A stretch of 64,000 nt of DNA from Varibaculum prostatecancerukia (GCF_943169825.2 NZ_OW968402.1:2147691-2211690); one strand, 5' to 3'; shown: positions 27,712 through 37,319, counted from the first letter of the stretch. Translations and numbers: made by a program. Notes: a model not told the origin generated them from the letters alone.

Positions 27712-29478
27712 TTACCCAACGGAGTATGCGGGCAGCTTCAGCTCGTAGAGAGAAGCTGACATGAACGAGGTGAGCCAGAACTGCACGGTGGGTTGAATCT
27801 GCTTACCCTTCATATCGGGGGTCAAAGTCAGAGTGTCACCGGTTCCAACCTGCTTACCGTTTTGGTCCTTCCAGATCACATCGGTGTAGCGCTCAACTGA
27901 ATCGGAGTTACCCTGCAAGCTAACTTTCGCGATCAGCTTGTCGCCCTGGCGAACTACCTGATCCTGATCGAATCCGTAGTATTCCAGCTTCAGCGGTTCA
28001 GAAATCGAGGTGCCCACCGGGTTGGTGACCTTCAAGCGGAAGCGCAAGGACTCGGCCTCGGCGCGGTTGGCAATCGGAGCCGACCGCAGCAGACCCCACT
28101 TGTCTTCGGTGCGAGCACCGGGAGCGTAGTCCAGATCGTTCGCGGTTCCGTAGAAGCGGTGATCATTGGGAATCCGGAACTTGTCCTTTACGTCCTCCCA
28201 AGTCTTACCGGCATCCTTGGAGCGCTGCCACTGGTACTTCATCCCGGTGGAGCCCTGCACGGTGAGCTTAGCCGGTTCGGCGTATCCACCCTGAGCTACC
28301 CGAGGAGCGGCATTCACCTTAATCTGGGGAGCCATCTCGCTGGAGGAGATCATGGGATCGAACAGCTTCACGGTGTAGGTGTAGGAGGAGCGAGTCGCAC
28401 CCTTAACCCCGGTAACGCTAACCGTGTAGTCACGCGATCCATCGGTACCTACCGGAAGATCCTTGATCTTCGGCATCTTGATCAGCAAGGTGTTGTAGAA
28501 GTTCCAGGTCCCCGGACCCTGCCCGTCACGGTCGTTACTAAGAACGGTGGTGGGAACTTCCGCACCGTTCGGACCAGTCACCCGCACCTGTGCTCCAGAG
28601 AGGTCAGGACGCTGCGACTTGCTTTCACCACGGAAAGAGATGCTCCAGCGTTCCACATCGTCGCGGTCATCGCGGTTAGTGGTCAGCAGCTGGTAGGGGA
28701 AGTAACCGGCAGACGGCCAGGTCATGACTTCCGGCTTGTAAGCGCTGTCATTAGCCAGCTGCTTGTTATTGAAATCAGGGGTGGTGACCAGGTGATCGCC
28801 GGTTACCACAATCGCGTTGTAACCATTGACATTCCCGTAGGAGGAGGTCGCCAGAGTGGGATCCATCAGGGCGATGCGGTGACCCAGGCGGTCATTGGAA
28901 CCAACCTTGGTCATAGTAGAAGCGCCCAAGTTAGAAGGATCAATGAAGTACCACAGAATCTGTTCCGCAGGAGTTTGCCCGGCGCTATCAGACAGGTTCG
29001 AGATAGCAGCTCCCTGCTGTGCTTTTTCAGAGAAGCACTTGGAGTTTTCTTGGATCGAGTGAGAAAGGCGACCGTTGGCAGCCATATTAAGAGCGGCCTG
29101 CTGCGCATAATCTTGCAGTCCGGAAGTCATATCCATCTTGACTGCCTCGGCACCGTTGAGGCCGCGGAAGAAGTTAAGAGCCCGACCTACCGAGTTAGCG
29201 GTGGTGGGGTTGGCTACACCCGCGCGGCATTTATTATGATCCGCACCGTTGTTGGGGCTTTCGGGGTAGTCAGTGTCGGCAATATCGCTAAGGTAACGGG
29301 TACGTACCGCTTCCCGGTTGTTGGTGTCAATGGCATTAGCGGTGACTGCAGTAGAACCTGCGGCGGAGGTATTGGTGAAAAAGGTAGCTGCATCGGCCAG
29401 GTTTACACCTGCCGCAACCACACCTGCGACCAGAACACCTGCGACCAAAGTCTTGGCGTGCTCTTTCCACGTTTTCAT
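27712..29478 (-). CDS. Secreted CAP-domain protein
   Basis: A 588-residue exported protein. The signal peptide MKTWKEHAKTLVAGVLVAGV is followed by ADA. Residues about 75-260 look like a CAP/SCP domain: RALNFFRGLNGAEAVKMD, then ALNMAANGRLSHS, then DRLGHRIALMDP, matching the family's helix and GHR-like motifs. The C-terminal half (about 290-588) is beta-rich with Ig-like features (YQWQRSKDAGKTWEDV). No sorting signal or membrane anchor is seen at the C-terminus, so it is probably secreted or bound non-covalently. ATG 29478 gives the proper signal peptide; the frame also runs to a TTG at 29520. The start overlaps the stop of a small upstream ORF (ATGA). Confidence 0.85.
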   Translation of the reverse strand: MKTWKEHAKTLVAGVLVAGVVAAGVNLADAATFFTNTSAAGSTAVTANAIDTNNREAVRTRYLSDIADTDYPESPNNGADHNKCRAGVANPTTANSVGRALNFFRGLNGAEAVKMDMTSGLQDYAQQAALNMAANGRLSHSIQENSKCFSEKAQQGAAISNLSDSAGQTPAEQILWYFIDPSNLGASTMTKVGSNDRLGHRIALMDPTLATSSYGNVNGYNAIVVTGDHLVTTPDFNNKQLANDSAYKPEVMTWPSAGYFPYQLLTTNRDDRDDVERWSISFRGESKSQRPDLSGAQVRVTGPNGAEVPTTVLSNDRDGQGPGTWNFYNTLLIKMPKIKDLPVGTDGSRDYTVSVTGVKGATRSSYTYTVKLFDPMISSSEMAPQIKVNAAPRVAQGGYAEPAKLTVQGSTGMKYQWQRSKDAGKTWEDVKDKFRIPNDHRFYGTANDLDYAPGARTEDKWGLLRSAPIANRAEAESLRFRLKVTNPVGTSISEPLKLEYYGFDQDQVVRQGDKLIAKVSLQGNSDSVERYTDVIWKDQNGKQVGTGDTLTLTPDMKGKQIQPTVQFWLTSFMSASLYELKLPAYSVG

Positions 29479-29564
29479 CGTAGATCCCGTTCCTTGCGTT
29501 TTCCTCTTAGTGGAAACCAAATCCTTCGATTTCCGTGAACGTTGCGATCCTTCGCTTCGTTCAT
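29475..29564 (-). CDS. Small upstream ORF coupled to the CAP gene
   Basis: A 29-codon frame starting MNEAKDRNVH and ending in a basic stretch (GKRKERDLR). It has a good ribosome site (GGAGGATAA) 10 nt before its ATG, and its TGA overlaps the CAP gene ATG as ATGA. It may be a leader peptide that delivers ribosomes to the CAP gene, whose own ribosome site (AAGGAAC) lies inside this ORF. No similarity is recognised, and its function and expression are unproven. Confidence 0.4.
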   Translation of the reverse strand: MNEAKDRNVHGNRRIWFPLRGKRKERDLR

Positions 29565-30172
29565 TAACTATTATCCTCCAAAACGAACACGATTTAAAGC
29601 GAAAATGTTGGAAAATGAAAGTTTTACACCTGGTAGGGAGAATTTACGAATACTTACCAACCATAAAGTAGCTTTGACCAGCTATATTAGAATGTTTTCA
29701 GATTTTTAGAGCGATAGCAGCAGTCTGGGAATAAAATGTGTTTTGCATCACTGGTAATTTTGACCATGTGAATGATTTAATGTATTGTTTCATCTACAAA
29801 TAGTAACTACCAGCTAGAATAAGTGGAAAGTGGTAGTGTTTCTCATAAAAAATTTAAAAAATGAAAATCTAGGAAGCAACGCCGCTTTTTAGCTGAGTTT
29901 TCACTCACCGAGCCTGAGTTTTCACTCATGCCAAGAATCCAACAGAGAAATGCCGCAAACATTTAACTATCCTCATTTTCAAATGATTTTTATGAAAACA
30001 TACCCATCTGTGAGTCATCGTCACACTAAAGCCAACCAGCAACTCCCCCGGGGTTAAACTGTTCGTGCCTGGAAAATAACTGGAACTTGAAATCCGATTT
30101 GGCTACTCCAGAACTTTCCGGGATATATATAAGGTATAAAGGTCAATCGTTAACCCACGAGAAGAGGCAGTT
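29565..30172. other. AT-rich divergent intergenic region before topA
   Basis: About 600 AT-rich bases between the divergent CAP and topA genes. It contains an inverted pair ACTACCA (29806-29812) / TGGTAGT (29831-29837), a TACTTACCA motif near 29650, the tandem dyads annotated at 29893-29928, and TATATAAGGTATAAAGG near 30125-30140, probably the topA promoter. No gene was found. Confidence 0.5.
29893..29928. promoter_or_regulatory. Tandem dyad operator candidate
   Basis: CTGAGTTTTCACTCA occurs twice exactly (29893-29907 and 29914-29928), 21 bp apart, which is two helical turns. Each copy contains an inverted TGAGT/ACTCA pair. This is the pattern of cooperative repressor sites; the regulator is unknown. 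Confidence 0.5.
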
Positions 30173-32878
30173 TTGAGCGCTAAGAAACTGGTAATAGTGG
30201 AATCTCCAGCCAAAGCCCGCACGATTAGCGGATACCTGGGCGTTGACTACCAGGTAGAGGCGTCCGTGGGACATATCCGCGACCTGCCCCAACCTTCCGC
30301 ACTGCCCGAGAAACTAAAACAGTCGGGTTACAAAAAGTTCGCAGTCAACGTAGATGATGGCTTCCAGCCCTACTACGTGGTTAACCCGGATAAGAAAAAA
30401 ACTGTAGCGGGACTGCGTAAAGACCTTGCCCAGGCCGAAGAACTCTACCTCGCCACTGATGAAGACCGCGAGGGCGAGGCAATCGCGTGGCACCTTTTGG
30501 AAGTGTTAAAACCCAAGGTTCCGGTCAAGCGGATGGTGTTTCATGAAATCACTAAAGAAGCGATTGACCGCGCCCTAGAAAATACCCGAGATATTGACAC
30601 TGACCTGGTGCAAGCCCAGGAAACCCGGCGGATTCTAGATCGCCTCTACGGATATGAGGTGTCCCCGATTCTGTGGCGCAAAGTTGCTCGTCACCTGTCT
30701 GCCGGACGGGTACAGTCGGTGGCCACCCGCCTGGTGGTGCAGCGCGAACGGGAACGGATCGCGTTCGTGCCTGCCAAATACTTTGACCTAAACGCCACCT
30801 TTAGCGCCGATGAGCAGGAATTCGAGGCGCGCGCCCTAGAAATGGATGGGGTTCGTTTCGCTGTGGGACGCGACTTTGATGATCGCGGACAGTTAAAACG
30901 CAAAGCCACAGTTATGGATCAGGCGCTGTGGGAAAAACTGGCGCAGGCGTTGACCGAAAAGCCCAGCTGCCAGGTAACTTCCGTAGAATCCAAGCCCTAT
31001 ACCCGCCGCCCCGCTCCCCCCTTTACTACCTCTACCCTGCAGCAAGAGGCCGGGCGGAAACTGCGAATGTCTTCGCGGCAAACCATGGCGATAGCCCAAT
31101 ACCTGTATGAAAACGGCTACATCACCTATATGCGAACCGACTCCACCGCGCTGTCTAGTCAGGCGATTTCGGCGGCGCGTCGCCAGGCAAAGGGCCTGTA
31201 TGGCGCGGATGCTATTCCCGAAAAGCCCCGCTTTTACGCCAAGAAAGCGAAAGGCGCACAAGAGGCACACGAAGCTATCCGCCCTGCGGGAGATAACTTC
31301 CGCACCCCCTCCCAGGTGAAAGGGGCTCTCAGCGATCAGCAGGCGGCGCTTTACGAACTGATTTGGAAACGCACCCTGGCCTCACAGATGAATGATGCGC
31401 GCGGAACTACCGATACCGTGCGGGTGAGCGCCCAACTGGTTTTGGAAGGCGAGACGCGCGAGGTGGTGTTCACTGCCTCCGGGACGGTGATTACCTTCCG
31501 GGGTTTTTTGGCTGCCTATGAAGAAGGCAAAGATAAATCCCGCTACGCCAGCGCCGATAGTTCTAAGGCACTGCCAAAACTTAGCGAAGGACAAAAACTG
31601 GCGATCACCAGTGTAGATAGGGAAAAAGCAGAGCACGTAACCAGCCCGCCCCCGCGTTATACCGAGGCCTCCTTGGTGAAAACACTAGAAGAAAAGGGAG
31701 TAGGGCGTCCCTCCACCTATGCCTCCACTATTGGGGTGATTATTGAACGCGGCTATGTGCGCCGCGCCGGGCAAGCCCTAGTGCCTTCGTGGCAGGCATT
31801 TTCGGTGGTCAGACTGCTAGAAGAAAATCTGGCTTCCCTGGTGGACTACGACTTTACCGCCACTATGGAGGGCGACCTCGACCAGATTGCTGCCGGTGAG
31901 CGCGACGGGAAAGAACTTCTTACCCACTTTTATTTTGGAGGCGGCGAGGGCGATGCTTTCTGGGCACGCGGCCTGAAAGAAACCGTGGAAGGTCTGGGCG
32001 AGATTGACGCCCGCGCCCTAAACTCTATCGAGGTGCAACCGGGAGTAAACGTGCGGGTAGGGCGCTATGGGCCTTATCTGGAGGATGCCGAAGGCAAGCG
32101 AGCCTCAGTTCCCGAAGATTTAGCGCCTGATGAATTAGATGCCGAAAAAGTAAAAGAATTGTTCACCATTTCGGCCGATACCGGGCGGGAGCTGGGCAAA
32201 GATCCAGATAACGGGAACACGATTTTAGTAAAGAACGGGCGCTATGGGCCTTACTTTACTGAGGTACTGCCCGAGGACGCGCCCAAGGGTACTAAACCTC
32301 GCACGGCCTCCCTGTTTAAGACTATGTCTCCCGAGTCCGTTGACTTGAGCGATGCCTTGAAACTGCTTTCGCTGCCGCGAGTAGTGGGCAAGGATCCGGA
32401 AAGCGGAACCGAGATCACCGCGCAAAATGGGCGCTATGGACCTTATTTAAAGAAGGGGTCGGATTCGCGCTCCCTAGAAACGGAAGACCAGATTTTTTCC
32501 ATTACTTTGGAGCAGGCGTTAGAAATTTACTCCCAGCCGAAGACCCGGCGGGGACGTACCGCGAAGCCGCCCTTAAAAGAACTGGGAACCGATCCGGCCT
32601 CCGGCAAGCCGGTGGTGATTAAAGATGGGCGCTTCGGCCCCTATATTACCGATGGCACCACCAACGTGACTGTGCCGCGCTCTAGCACCGTGGAAGAGAT
32701 AGATGCTGATCAGGCCTATACTTTGCTGGCGGAAAAACGGGCGAAAGGACCGGCTAAGAAACGCGGAACTCGCAAAACCACCAAGAAAACTACCGCGAAG
32801 AAAACTACCAAGAAGCGCGCCAGCACTAAGAAAACTACCGCTAAAGCCGCAAAGAAGACTGCGGCGAAAAGTAGCTAG
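30173..32878 (+). CDS. topA: DNA topoisomerase I
   Basis: A type IA topoisomerase of 901 residues that relaxes negative supercoils. The Toprim domain has VIVESPAKARTISGYLG and ATDEDREGEAIAW. The catalytic tyrosine is Y319 in ITYMRTDST. Four C-terminal repeats follow (GRYGPYLED, GRYGPYFTE, GRYGPYLKK, GRFGPYITD), then a tail of Lys/Ala/Thr repeats. This zinc-free, Lys-rich C-terminus is the actinobacterial form. The start is TTG with GAGAAGAGG 6 nt upstream. Confidence 0.97.
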   Translation: MSAKKLVIVESPAKARTISGYLGVDYQVEASVGHIRDLPQPSALPEKLKQSGYKKFAVNVDDGFQPYYVVNPDKKKTVAGLRKDLAQAEELYLATDEDREGEAIAWHLLEVLKPKVPVKRMVFHEITKEAIDRALENTRDIDTDLVQAQETRRILDRLYGYEVSPILWRKVARHLSAGRVQSVATRLVVQRERERIAFVPAKYFDLNATFSADEQEFEARALEMDGVRFAVGRDFDDRGQLKRKATVMDQALWEKLAQALTEKPSCQVTSVESKPYTRRPAPPFTTSTLQQEAGRKLRMSSRQTMAIAQYLYENGYITYMRTDSTALSSQAISAARRQAKGLYGADAIPEKPRFYAKKAKGAQEAHEAIRPAGDNFRTPSQVKGALSDQQAALYELIWKRTLASQMNDARGTTDTVRVSAQLVLEGETREVVFTASGTVITFRGFLAAYEEGKDKSRYASADSSKALPKLSEGQKLAITSVDREKAEHVTSPPPRYTEASLVKTLEEKGVGRPSTYASTIGVIIERGYVRRAGQALVPSWQAFSVVRLLEENLASLVDYDFTATMEGDLDQIAAGERDGKELLTHFYFGGGEGDAFWARGLKETVEGLGEIDARALNSIEVQPGVNVRVGRYGPYLEDAEGKRASVPEDLAPDELDAEKVKELFTISADTGRELGKDPDNGNTILVKNGRYGPYFTEVLPEDAPKGTKPRTASLFKTMSPESVDLSDALKLLSLPRVVGKDPESGTEITAQNGRYGPYLKKGSDSRSLETEDQIFSITLEQALEIYSQPKTRRGRTAKPPLKELGTDPASGKPVVIKDGRFGPYITDGTTNVTVPRSSTVEEIDADQAYTLLAEKRAKGPAKKRGTRKTTKKTTAKKTTKKRASTKKTTAKAAKKTAAKSS

Positions 32879-32917
32879 GCGCCAGTGGGGCGCCGCCAGC
32901 CAGTCGTTGAGAGGGTT

Positions 32918-34330
32918 TTAGTAAGTGGTGCGCTCCGCCTTGCGCATAGTGAACCCGTGACCAGTCTTAGAGTTCCAGCAGTCTACCCCGGTATATTGCT
33001 CCACTCCACAGGCGTAATCGCCGTTGTAGTAGACGGAGCCGTAGCTAGCCGGTGTTTGGGGATCGGTTCCATTACCAGGATCGCAATGTTGGTTTACTCC
33101 GCTATCAGTCAGCTCAATTGCCCATATATCATCGCAACCCTGTTCCCACTGCCGCTGACCAATCTGGCAATATACTGAATCGCCATGCATTAGGCAGCCA
33201 ATATTTTTGCTAGGCGTATAGAATCCGTGATCTTCATAAATCGCATCTGCGGGGATCGGCTTGCCGGTTTCCACGGCGGTCTCGGTAGCGGTGGTAGTGC
33301 TTTGTGCCGTCGTGGCAACGTTAGTGCTGGTGTCACTACCGCTGGCACCTGCCTTACCTCCACGCGAAGAAACAATCCAGGTGACTACCACAGTAAATGA
33401 AATCAAAGCTATCACTAGCAGCACAGTTAGAATAATAATTCCCCAGCTGCGTTTGGGTTTTTGGGGATGGGGGGCGCTGACTGCCGCTGGGTTCGCATAG
33501 TAGACAGGATAGGGCGAATATGCCGGATAATTAGCGGGCGGAGGTATAACCGGTTGCTGCTGGGGCATCGGATAGGTGGGCGCCTCTGGTTGCGTTGGCA
33601 GCGAAACTGTCTCTGCCAAGTGAGTGGCGCCCTCATCCAGAGAGGGAATCGCTGCTTGTAGGTCTTCCACAGGAATACTTCCCAGGCGAGTGGCATCCTC
33701 GTCACCTGCTACCTCACCGCCTTGTCCGTCGGGAACTTCCTGAACTTCGCTTCTATCCTGGCTTTCAACAGAGGTTTCCGCTAGTTTTTCTACCTCCGCA
33801 TCCTTAGGCTCGGTTCCGTTTTCTGCGCCTTCCGCGCTCACTTCCGCCTCAGAACTTATCTCTTCGGTAACCGGAATGTCCTCTGCGAGGCTTTCGGGTT
33901 TTTCTTGCCCGGCGTCCTCGGCGGGGAGTGGGAGGTCTTCCTCATCTTTGGGAGCGAACAGACTATGCGAAGAAGAGGATTCGGTTTCCGGAGCCGCTTC
34001 TTCGGGTTCTTCCTGGCTTTCCGAAGCTAACTGTGGCATTTGCGGCGCCGAAAAATCCCCCGATCCGTTTGGTTCTGCCGACCCTGATGCTGCTTGCGCC
34101 AGCGCGGCCTGTCCTATAAGCCCGCCCCTGCGCGCGGCCACCACGGCTTTTACCCGGTCATCTCCCACGTTTTCCAGCAAATCAAGCAGGTCTGGATAGG
34201 CATTCGAGTTGGCAGCTACCTCGGCAAACACCTCGGGATGCTGAGCTGCGATTTCAAATAGCTGATTCGCGTCTGTTTCAGAGGCTAGTGCTCGCTCACG
34301 CAGCTCTTGCAAATCGTCATTTTCGGTCAT
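32918..34330 (-). CDS. Single-pass membrane protein with LRV-like N-terminus and Cys-rich extracellular domain
   Basis: A 470-residue protein. The N-terminal about 75 residues resemble the variant leucine-rich repeat (LRV) helices of actinobacterial proteins (FEIAAQHPEVFAEVAANSNA, then LLDLLENVGDD). A long acidic disordered stretch follows (about 90-240), then a Pro/Tyr-rich segment, one transmembrane helix (about 300-325, GIIILTVLLVIALISFTVVV), a Ser/Thr linker and an outer domain with several Cys (SKNIGCLMHGDSVYC). That last domain resembles the actinobacterial FxSPSxNIxC extracellular domain (DUF6636-like). The function is unknown; the cytoplasmic repeats plus outer domain could suit a sensor. 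Confidence 0.75.
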   Translation of the reverse strand: MTENDDLQELRERALASETDANQLFEIAAQHPEVFAEVAANSNAYPDLLDLLENVGDDRVKAVVAARRGGLIGQAALAQAASGSAEPNGSGDFSAPQMPQLASESQEEPEEAAPETESSSSHSLFAPKDEEDLPLPAEDAGQEKPESLAEDIPVTEEISSEAEVSAEGAENGTEPKDAEVEKLAETSVESQDRSEVQEVPDGQGGEVAGDEDATRLGSIPVEDLQAAIPSLDEGATHLAETVSLPTQPEAPTYPMPQQQPVIPPPANYPAYSPYPVYYANPAAVSAPHPQKPKRSWGIIILTVLLVIALISFTVVVTWIVSSRGGKAGASGSDTSTNVATTAQSTTTATETAVETGKPIPADAIYEDHGFYTPSKNIGCLMHGDSVYCQIGQRQWEQGCDDIWAIELTDSGVNQHCDPGNGTDPQTPASYGSVYYNGDYACGVEQYTGVDCWNSKTGHGFTMRKAERTTY

Positions 34331-34505
34331 GGTTCGCCTTTTGCTAAAGAAAATACTGCCCTCATTCTAGCGGGCAAGACGCAGCGGTGGTTAAGAGTTC
34401 TAAAATAACCCCGGCTAAAAATACTACTCTCAAAAATTTCTGCAAGCTTCAGCGAGGGCGCGGGACGCCAAAACTGGCAGCGCCTCAAACTGGCGGCTAG
34501 CGCCC

Positions 34506-35252
34506 TTAGGCAGGCCGGAAAGAAAAGTTTTCAAACCCTAACTCGCCGATTTCCTGAGCCCAGGTTTTTACTTGGCTATCCCAACCTTTGGCTTGTGCCT
34601 GAAACTCCGCGGAAGTACCCAGTTCGCGCGCCTGCTGCAGGGCAAAGTTTTTTACGCCTCGCGCCGCTAAATCCTGCGCCAACTCCACTACTTTTCCGGG
34701 GTGAGATGGGTAAACAGTTAATCGCACCTCGTAGGCGATGCCGCTGGCCAACACGGCATCTAAGCAGGCGAAAGCCTTATCTGCGCCGGCTACCCCGGTG
34801 ACTTGCCGGTAGTCGGCGGGCAAGGCTTTAATATCTAGCCCCACCCAATCGAGTAAGCCGGCCGCTAACATTTCTTGCAGGCGCGAAGGGTAGGCTCCGG
34901 CCGCGTGCAACCCCACCTGGAAACCCTGAGCCTTCACCCAACGAGCCGCCGGGATTACCGCTGCTTGTGCCAGGGCTTCCCCGCCGGAGAACACCACTCC
35001 GTCAAGCAGTCCTTTTCGGCGTCCCAGTAACTCCTCTAACTCGGCAAACGGTACCGCGCCGGGGACTTTAAAATCTAAGATTTCAAAGTTTTGGCAGTAG
35101 GCACAGCGCCAAGGACACCCCTGGCAAAACACACTCGCCACGATCTTCCCCGGCCAGTCCACCGTGGAAAACGGGACTAGACCAGCAATGTTAAGCTGCC
35201 TTGCCTGCCCCAGCAGGCTCGGCTCACCGTTAGTTGCCGAAAAATCAGACAC
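34506..35252 (-). CDS. nrdG: Anaerobic ribonucleotide reductase activating protein
   Basis: A radical-SAM activase that creates the glycyl radical on NrdD. The 4Fe-4S motif is CPWRCAYCQN (CxxxCxxC), and GGEALAQ is the SAM-binding GGE region. At 248 residues it belongs to the longer NrdG2-type group, not the about 155-residue E. coli form. The GTG start overlaps the nrdD stop by 8 nt, so the two are co-translated. Confidence 0.94.
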   Translation of the reverse strand: MSDFSATNGEPSLLGQARQLNIAGLVPFSTVDWPGKIVASVFCQGCPWRCAYCQNFEILDFKVPGAVPFAELEELLGRRKGLLDGVVFSGGEALAQAAVIPAARWVKAQGFQVGLHAAGAYPSRLQEMLAAGLLDWVGLDIKALPADYRQVTGVAGADKAFACLDAVLASGIAYEVRLTVYPSHPGKVVELAQDLAARGVKNFALQQARELGTSAEFQAQAKGWDSQVKTWAQEIGELGFENFSFRPA

Positions 35253-37068
35253 CGGCTAACTCTTGCGAGAAAGTAGTGCGCTCGGCATACTCGCTCTGCT
35301 TGCCGGTATTGAAGGAGGTAACCGGACGGAAGTATCCCATCACCCGCGTCCACACTTCACAGGGCTGCTCGTGGTTGCCTTCTTGGGCGCACTTGGGGCA
35401 ATCGAAATGTTCGCCCGACAAGTACCCATGTACTGGGCAGATCGAGAAGGTGGGAGTAATCGTAATATAGGGCAGCTTGAAGTTCGCGAGCGCCCGGTGT
35501 ACCAGGGTCTTGCAGGATTCCGCGGAGTTCATCGCCTCCCCCATATAGAGGTGCAACACAGTTCCACCAGTATATTTACCTTGCAGTTCCACCTGTTCTT
35601 CTAGCGCTTGGAAAGCGTCCTGGGTGTAGCCTACCGGCAGCTGCGAAGAGTTGGTGTAGTAGGGCGCATCCGCGGTTCCCGCCTGAATAATGCCGGGGAA
35701 GCGTTTAGCGTCCTCTTTCGCAAAGCGATAAGTGGTGCCTTCGGCAGGGGTGGCCTCCAAGTTATAGAGGTGCCCGGTTTCTTCCTGCAGCTGCACCATC
35801 CGTTCCCGGATGTGATCTAGCAGGTCAGCACACATTTTGTGCCCGTCCTCGCCGGTAATATCTTGGGCATCATCGGTGAAGTTACGCACCATCTCGTTCA
35901 TTCCGTTTACCCCAATAGTGGAGAAATGGTTATCGAGAGTGCCCAGGTAACGGCGGGTATAGGGGAAAAGCCCGGAATCCATATGCCAGGAAATAACTTC
36001 CCGTTTCTTCTCTAGGGACTGGCTGGCCAGGTCGATCAGGTGATCCAACTGTTTGGTTAGCCCGTCCAGATCGCCTTTATAGAGGTAGCCGAGGCGCGCC
36101 ATATTGATGGTCACTACCCCCAGGGAGCCGGTTTGTTCCGCCGAACCAAACAGCCCGTTGCCTCGTTTTAGCAGTTCGCGCAGATCTAGCTGCAAGCGGC
36201 AGCACATGGAGCGAATCATATGGGGATCCAGATCGGAGTTCAGGAAGTTCTGGAAGTAGGGCAGACCGTATTTGGCGGTCATCGCAAATAGGCGCTCGGT
36301 GTTGGGGGAATCCCAATCGAAGTCGGGAGTGATGTTGTAGGTGGGGATGGGGAAGGTAAACACCCGTCCATCAGCATCCCCGGCGGTCATCACTTCGATG
36401 AACGCCCGGTTAATCATCTCCATTTCTTCGTGCAGATCCCCGTAGGTGAAGTCCATCAGTTCATCCCCAATCAGGGGGTGTTCATCTACTAGGTCATCCG
36501 GGCAAGTCCAGTCGAAAGTCAGGTTAGTGAAGGGGCACTGGCTGCCCCAGCGGCTGGGCACATTCAGGTTGTAAATAAGTTCCTGCATGCACTGGTGAAC
36601 CTGCTCGTAGTCCAGGTTGTCTTTGCGAATAAACGGCGCCATATAGGTGTCGAAACTAGAGAACGCTTGGGCGCCGGCCCACTCGTTCTGTAAAGTTCCC
36701 AGGAAGTTCACGATTTGCCCGCAGGCAGAGGAAAAATGGCGAGGCGGATTGGAAGCAATCGCGCCAGTAACTCCGTTAAAACCTTCCTGCAATAGTTGCT
36801 TTAGGGACCAGCCGGCGCAATAACCTGCGAACATATCCAAGTCGTGAATGTGGTAGTCGCCGTCGCGGTGTGCCTGCCCGATTTCGGGAGTGTAAATCTC
36901 GTTCAGCCAATAGTTGGCAATCAGTTTGCCCGAAGAGTTAAGGATCATGCCCCCCAGCGAATACCCCTGGTTCGCGTTGGCGTTTACCCGCCAATCGGCT
37001 TTCGATAGATACTCATTTACGGTCTGACCCGGATCAACCAAGTGCTTCGTCTTCGTTTGGGGTGCCAT
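35245..37068 (-). CDS. nrdD: Anaerobic ribonucleoside-triphosphate reductase
   Basis: A class III ribonucleotide reductase that makes dNTPs without oxygen. The glycyl-radical site is G578 in RVMGYFRPV, followed by FNTGKQ. The zinc site is CPVHGYLSGEHFDCPKC just before it. The protein (607 residues) starts almost directly at the catalytic core and lacks the about 100-residue N-terminal ATP-cone found in E. coli NrdD, so the dATP overall-activity switch appears to be absent. Two NrdR boxes lie upstream. Confidence 0.96.
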   Translation of the reverse strand: MAPQTKTKHLVDPGQTVNEYLSKADWRVNANANQGYSLGGMILNSSGKLIANYWLNEIYTPEIGQAHRDGDYHIHDLDMFAGYCAGWSLKQLLQEGFNGVTGAIASNPPRHFSSACGQIVNFLGTLQNEWAGAQAFSSFDTYMAPFIRKDNLDYEQVHQCMQELIYNLNVPSRWGSQCPFTNLTFDWTCPDDLVDEHPLIGDELMDFTYGDLHEEMEMINRAFIEVMTAGDADGRVFTFPIPTYNITPDFDWDSPNTERLFAMTAKYGLPYFQNFLNSDLDPHMIRSMCCRLQLDLRELLKRGNGLFGSAEQTGSLGVVTINMARLGYLYKGDLDGLTKQLDHLIDLASQSLEKKREVISWHMDSGLFPYTRRYLGTLDNHFSTIGVNGMNEMVRNFTDDAQDITGEDGHKMCADLLDHIRERMVQLQEETGHLYNLEATPAEGTTYRFAKEDAKRFPGIIQAGTADAPYYTNSSQLPVGYTQDAFQALEEQVELQGKYTGGTVLHLYMGEAMNSAESCKTLVHRALANFKLPYITITPTFSICPVHGYLSGEHFDCPKCAQEGNHEQPCEVWTRVMGYFRPVTSFNTGKQSEYAERTTFSQELAGV

Positions 37069-37170
37069 TTTCTTCCTCTTTCGCTTCCTTCAAATTCTTC
37101 TTTTAATGTCTACGGGTTTGTAGCCAACGCTATCGACTATAGGTAAAACTGGCCGCAAAGCCTAATAGAC

Positions 37171-37218
37171 ACACCAGATATAGTAGGTTTCCCAAATCTG
37201 AACCACTAGATATTGTGT
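37171..37218 (-). promoter_or_regulatory. Pair of NrdR boxes upstream of nrdDG
   Basis: ACACCAGATATAGTAG (37171-37186) and CCACTAGATATTGTGT (37203-37218) both match the palindromic NrdR box (ACAC-wATAT-wGTGT type). Their centres are 32 bp apart, about three helical turns, as is usual for NrdR pairs. They lie 100-150 bp before nrdD. NrdR itself is not in this window. Confidence 0.8.
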
Positions 37219-37319
37219 TTTTCTGATTTTTCTCATATTTGCTGGCGAGGACGAAAATGGTTACTTTACTTGCCAGCGTGCACTTGTTTGAACTGCGCAA
37301 ATACTTTGGGTCTTAAGTC

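Noticed and set aside
28159..29538. 459-residue open frame on the plus strand
   Set aside because: It is the antisense shadow of the CAP-domain gene. Its translation has no domain, signal or ribosome site, and the minus-strand frame has all of these.
32878..32894. GGCGCC / GGCGCC hairpin after topA
   Set aside because: Only six pairs and no T-run; it may be chance in GC-rich sequence.
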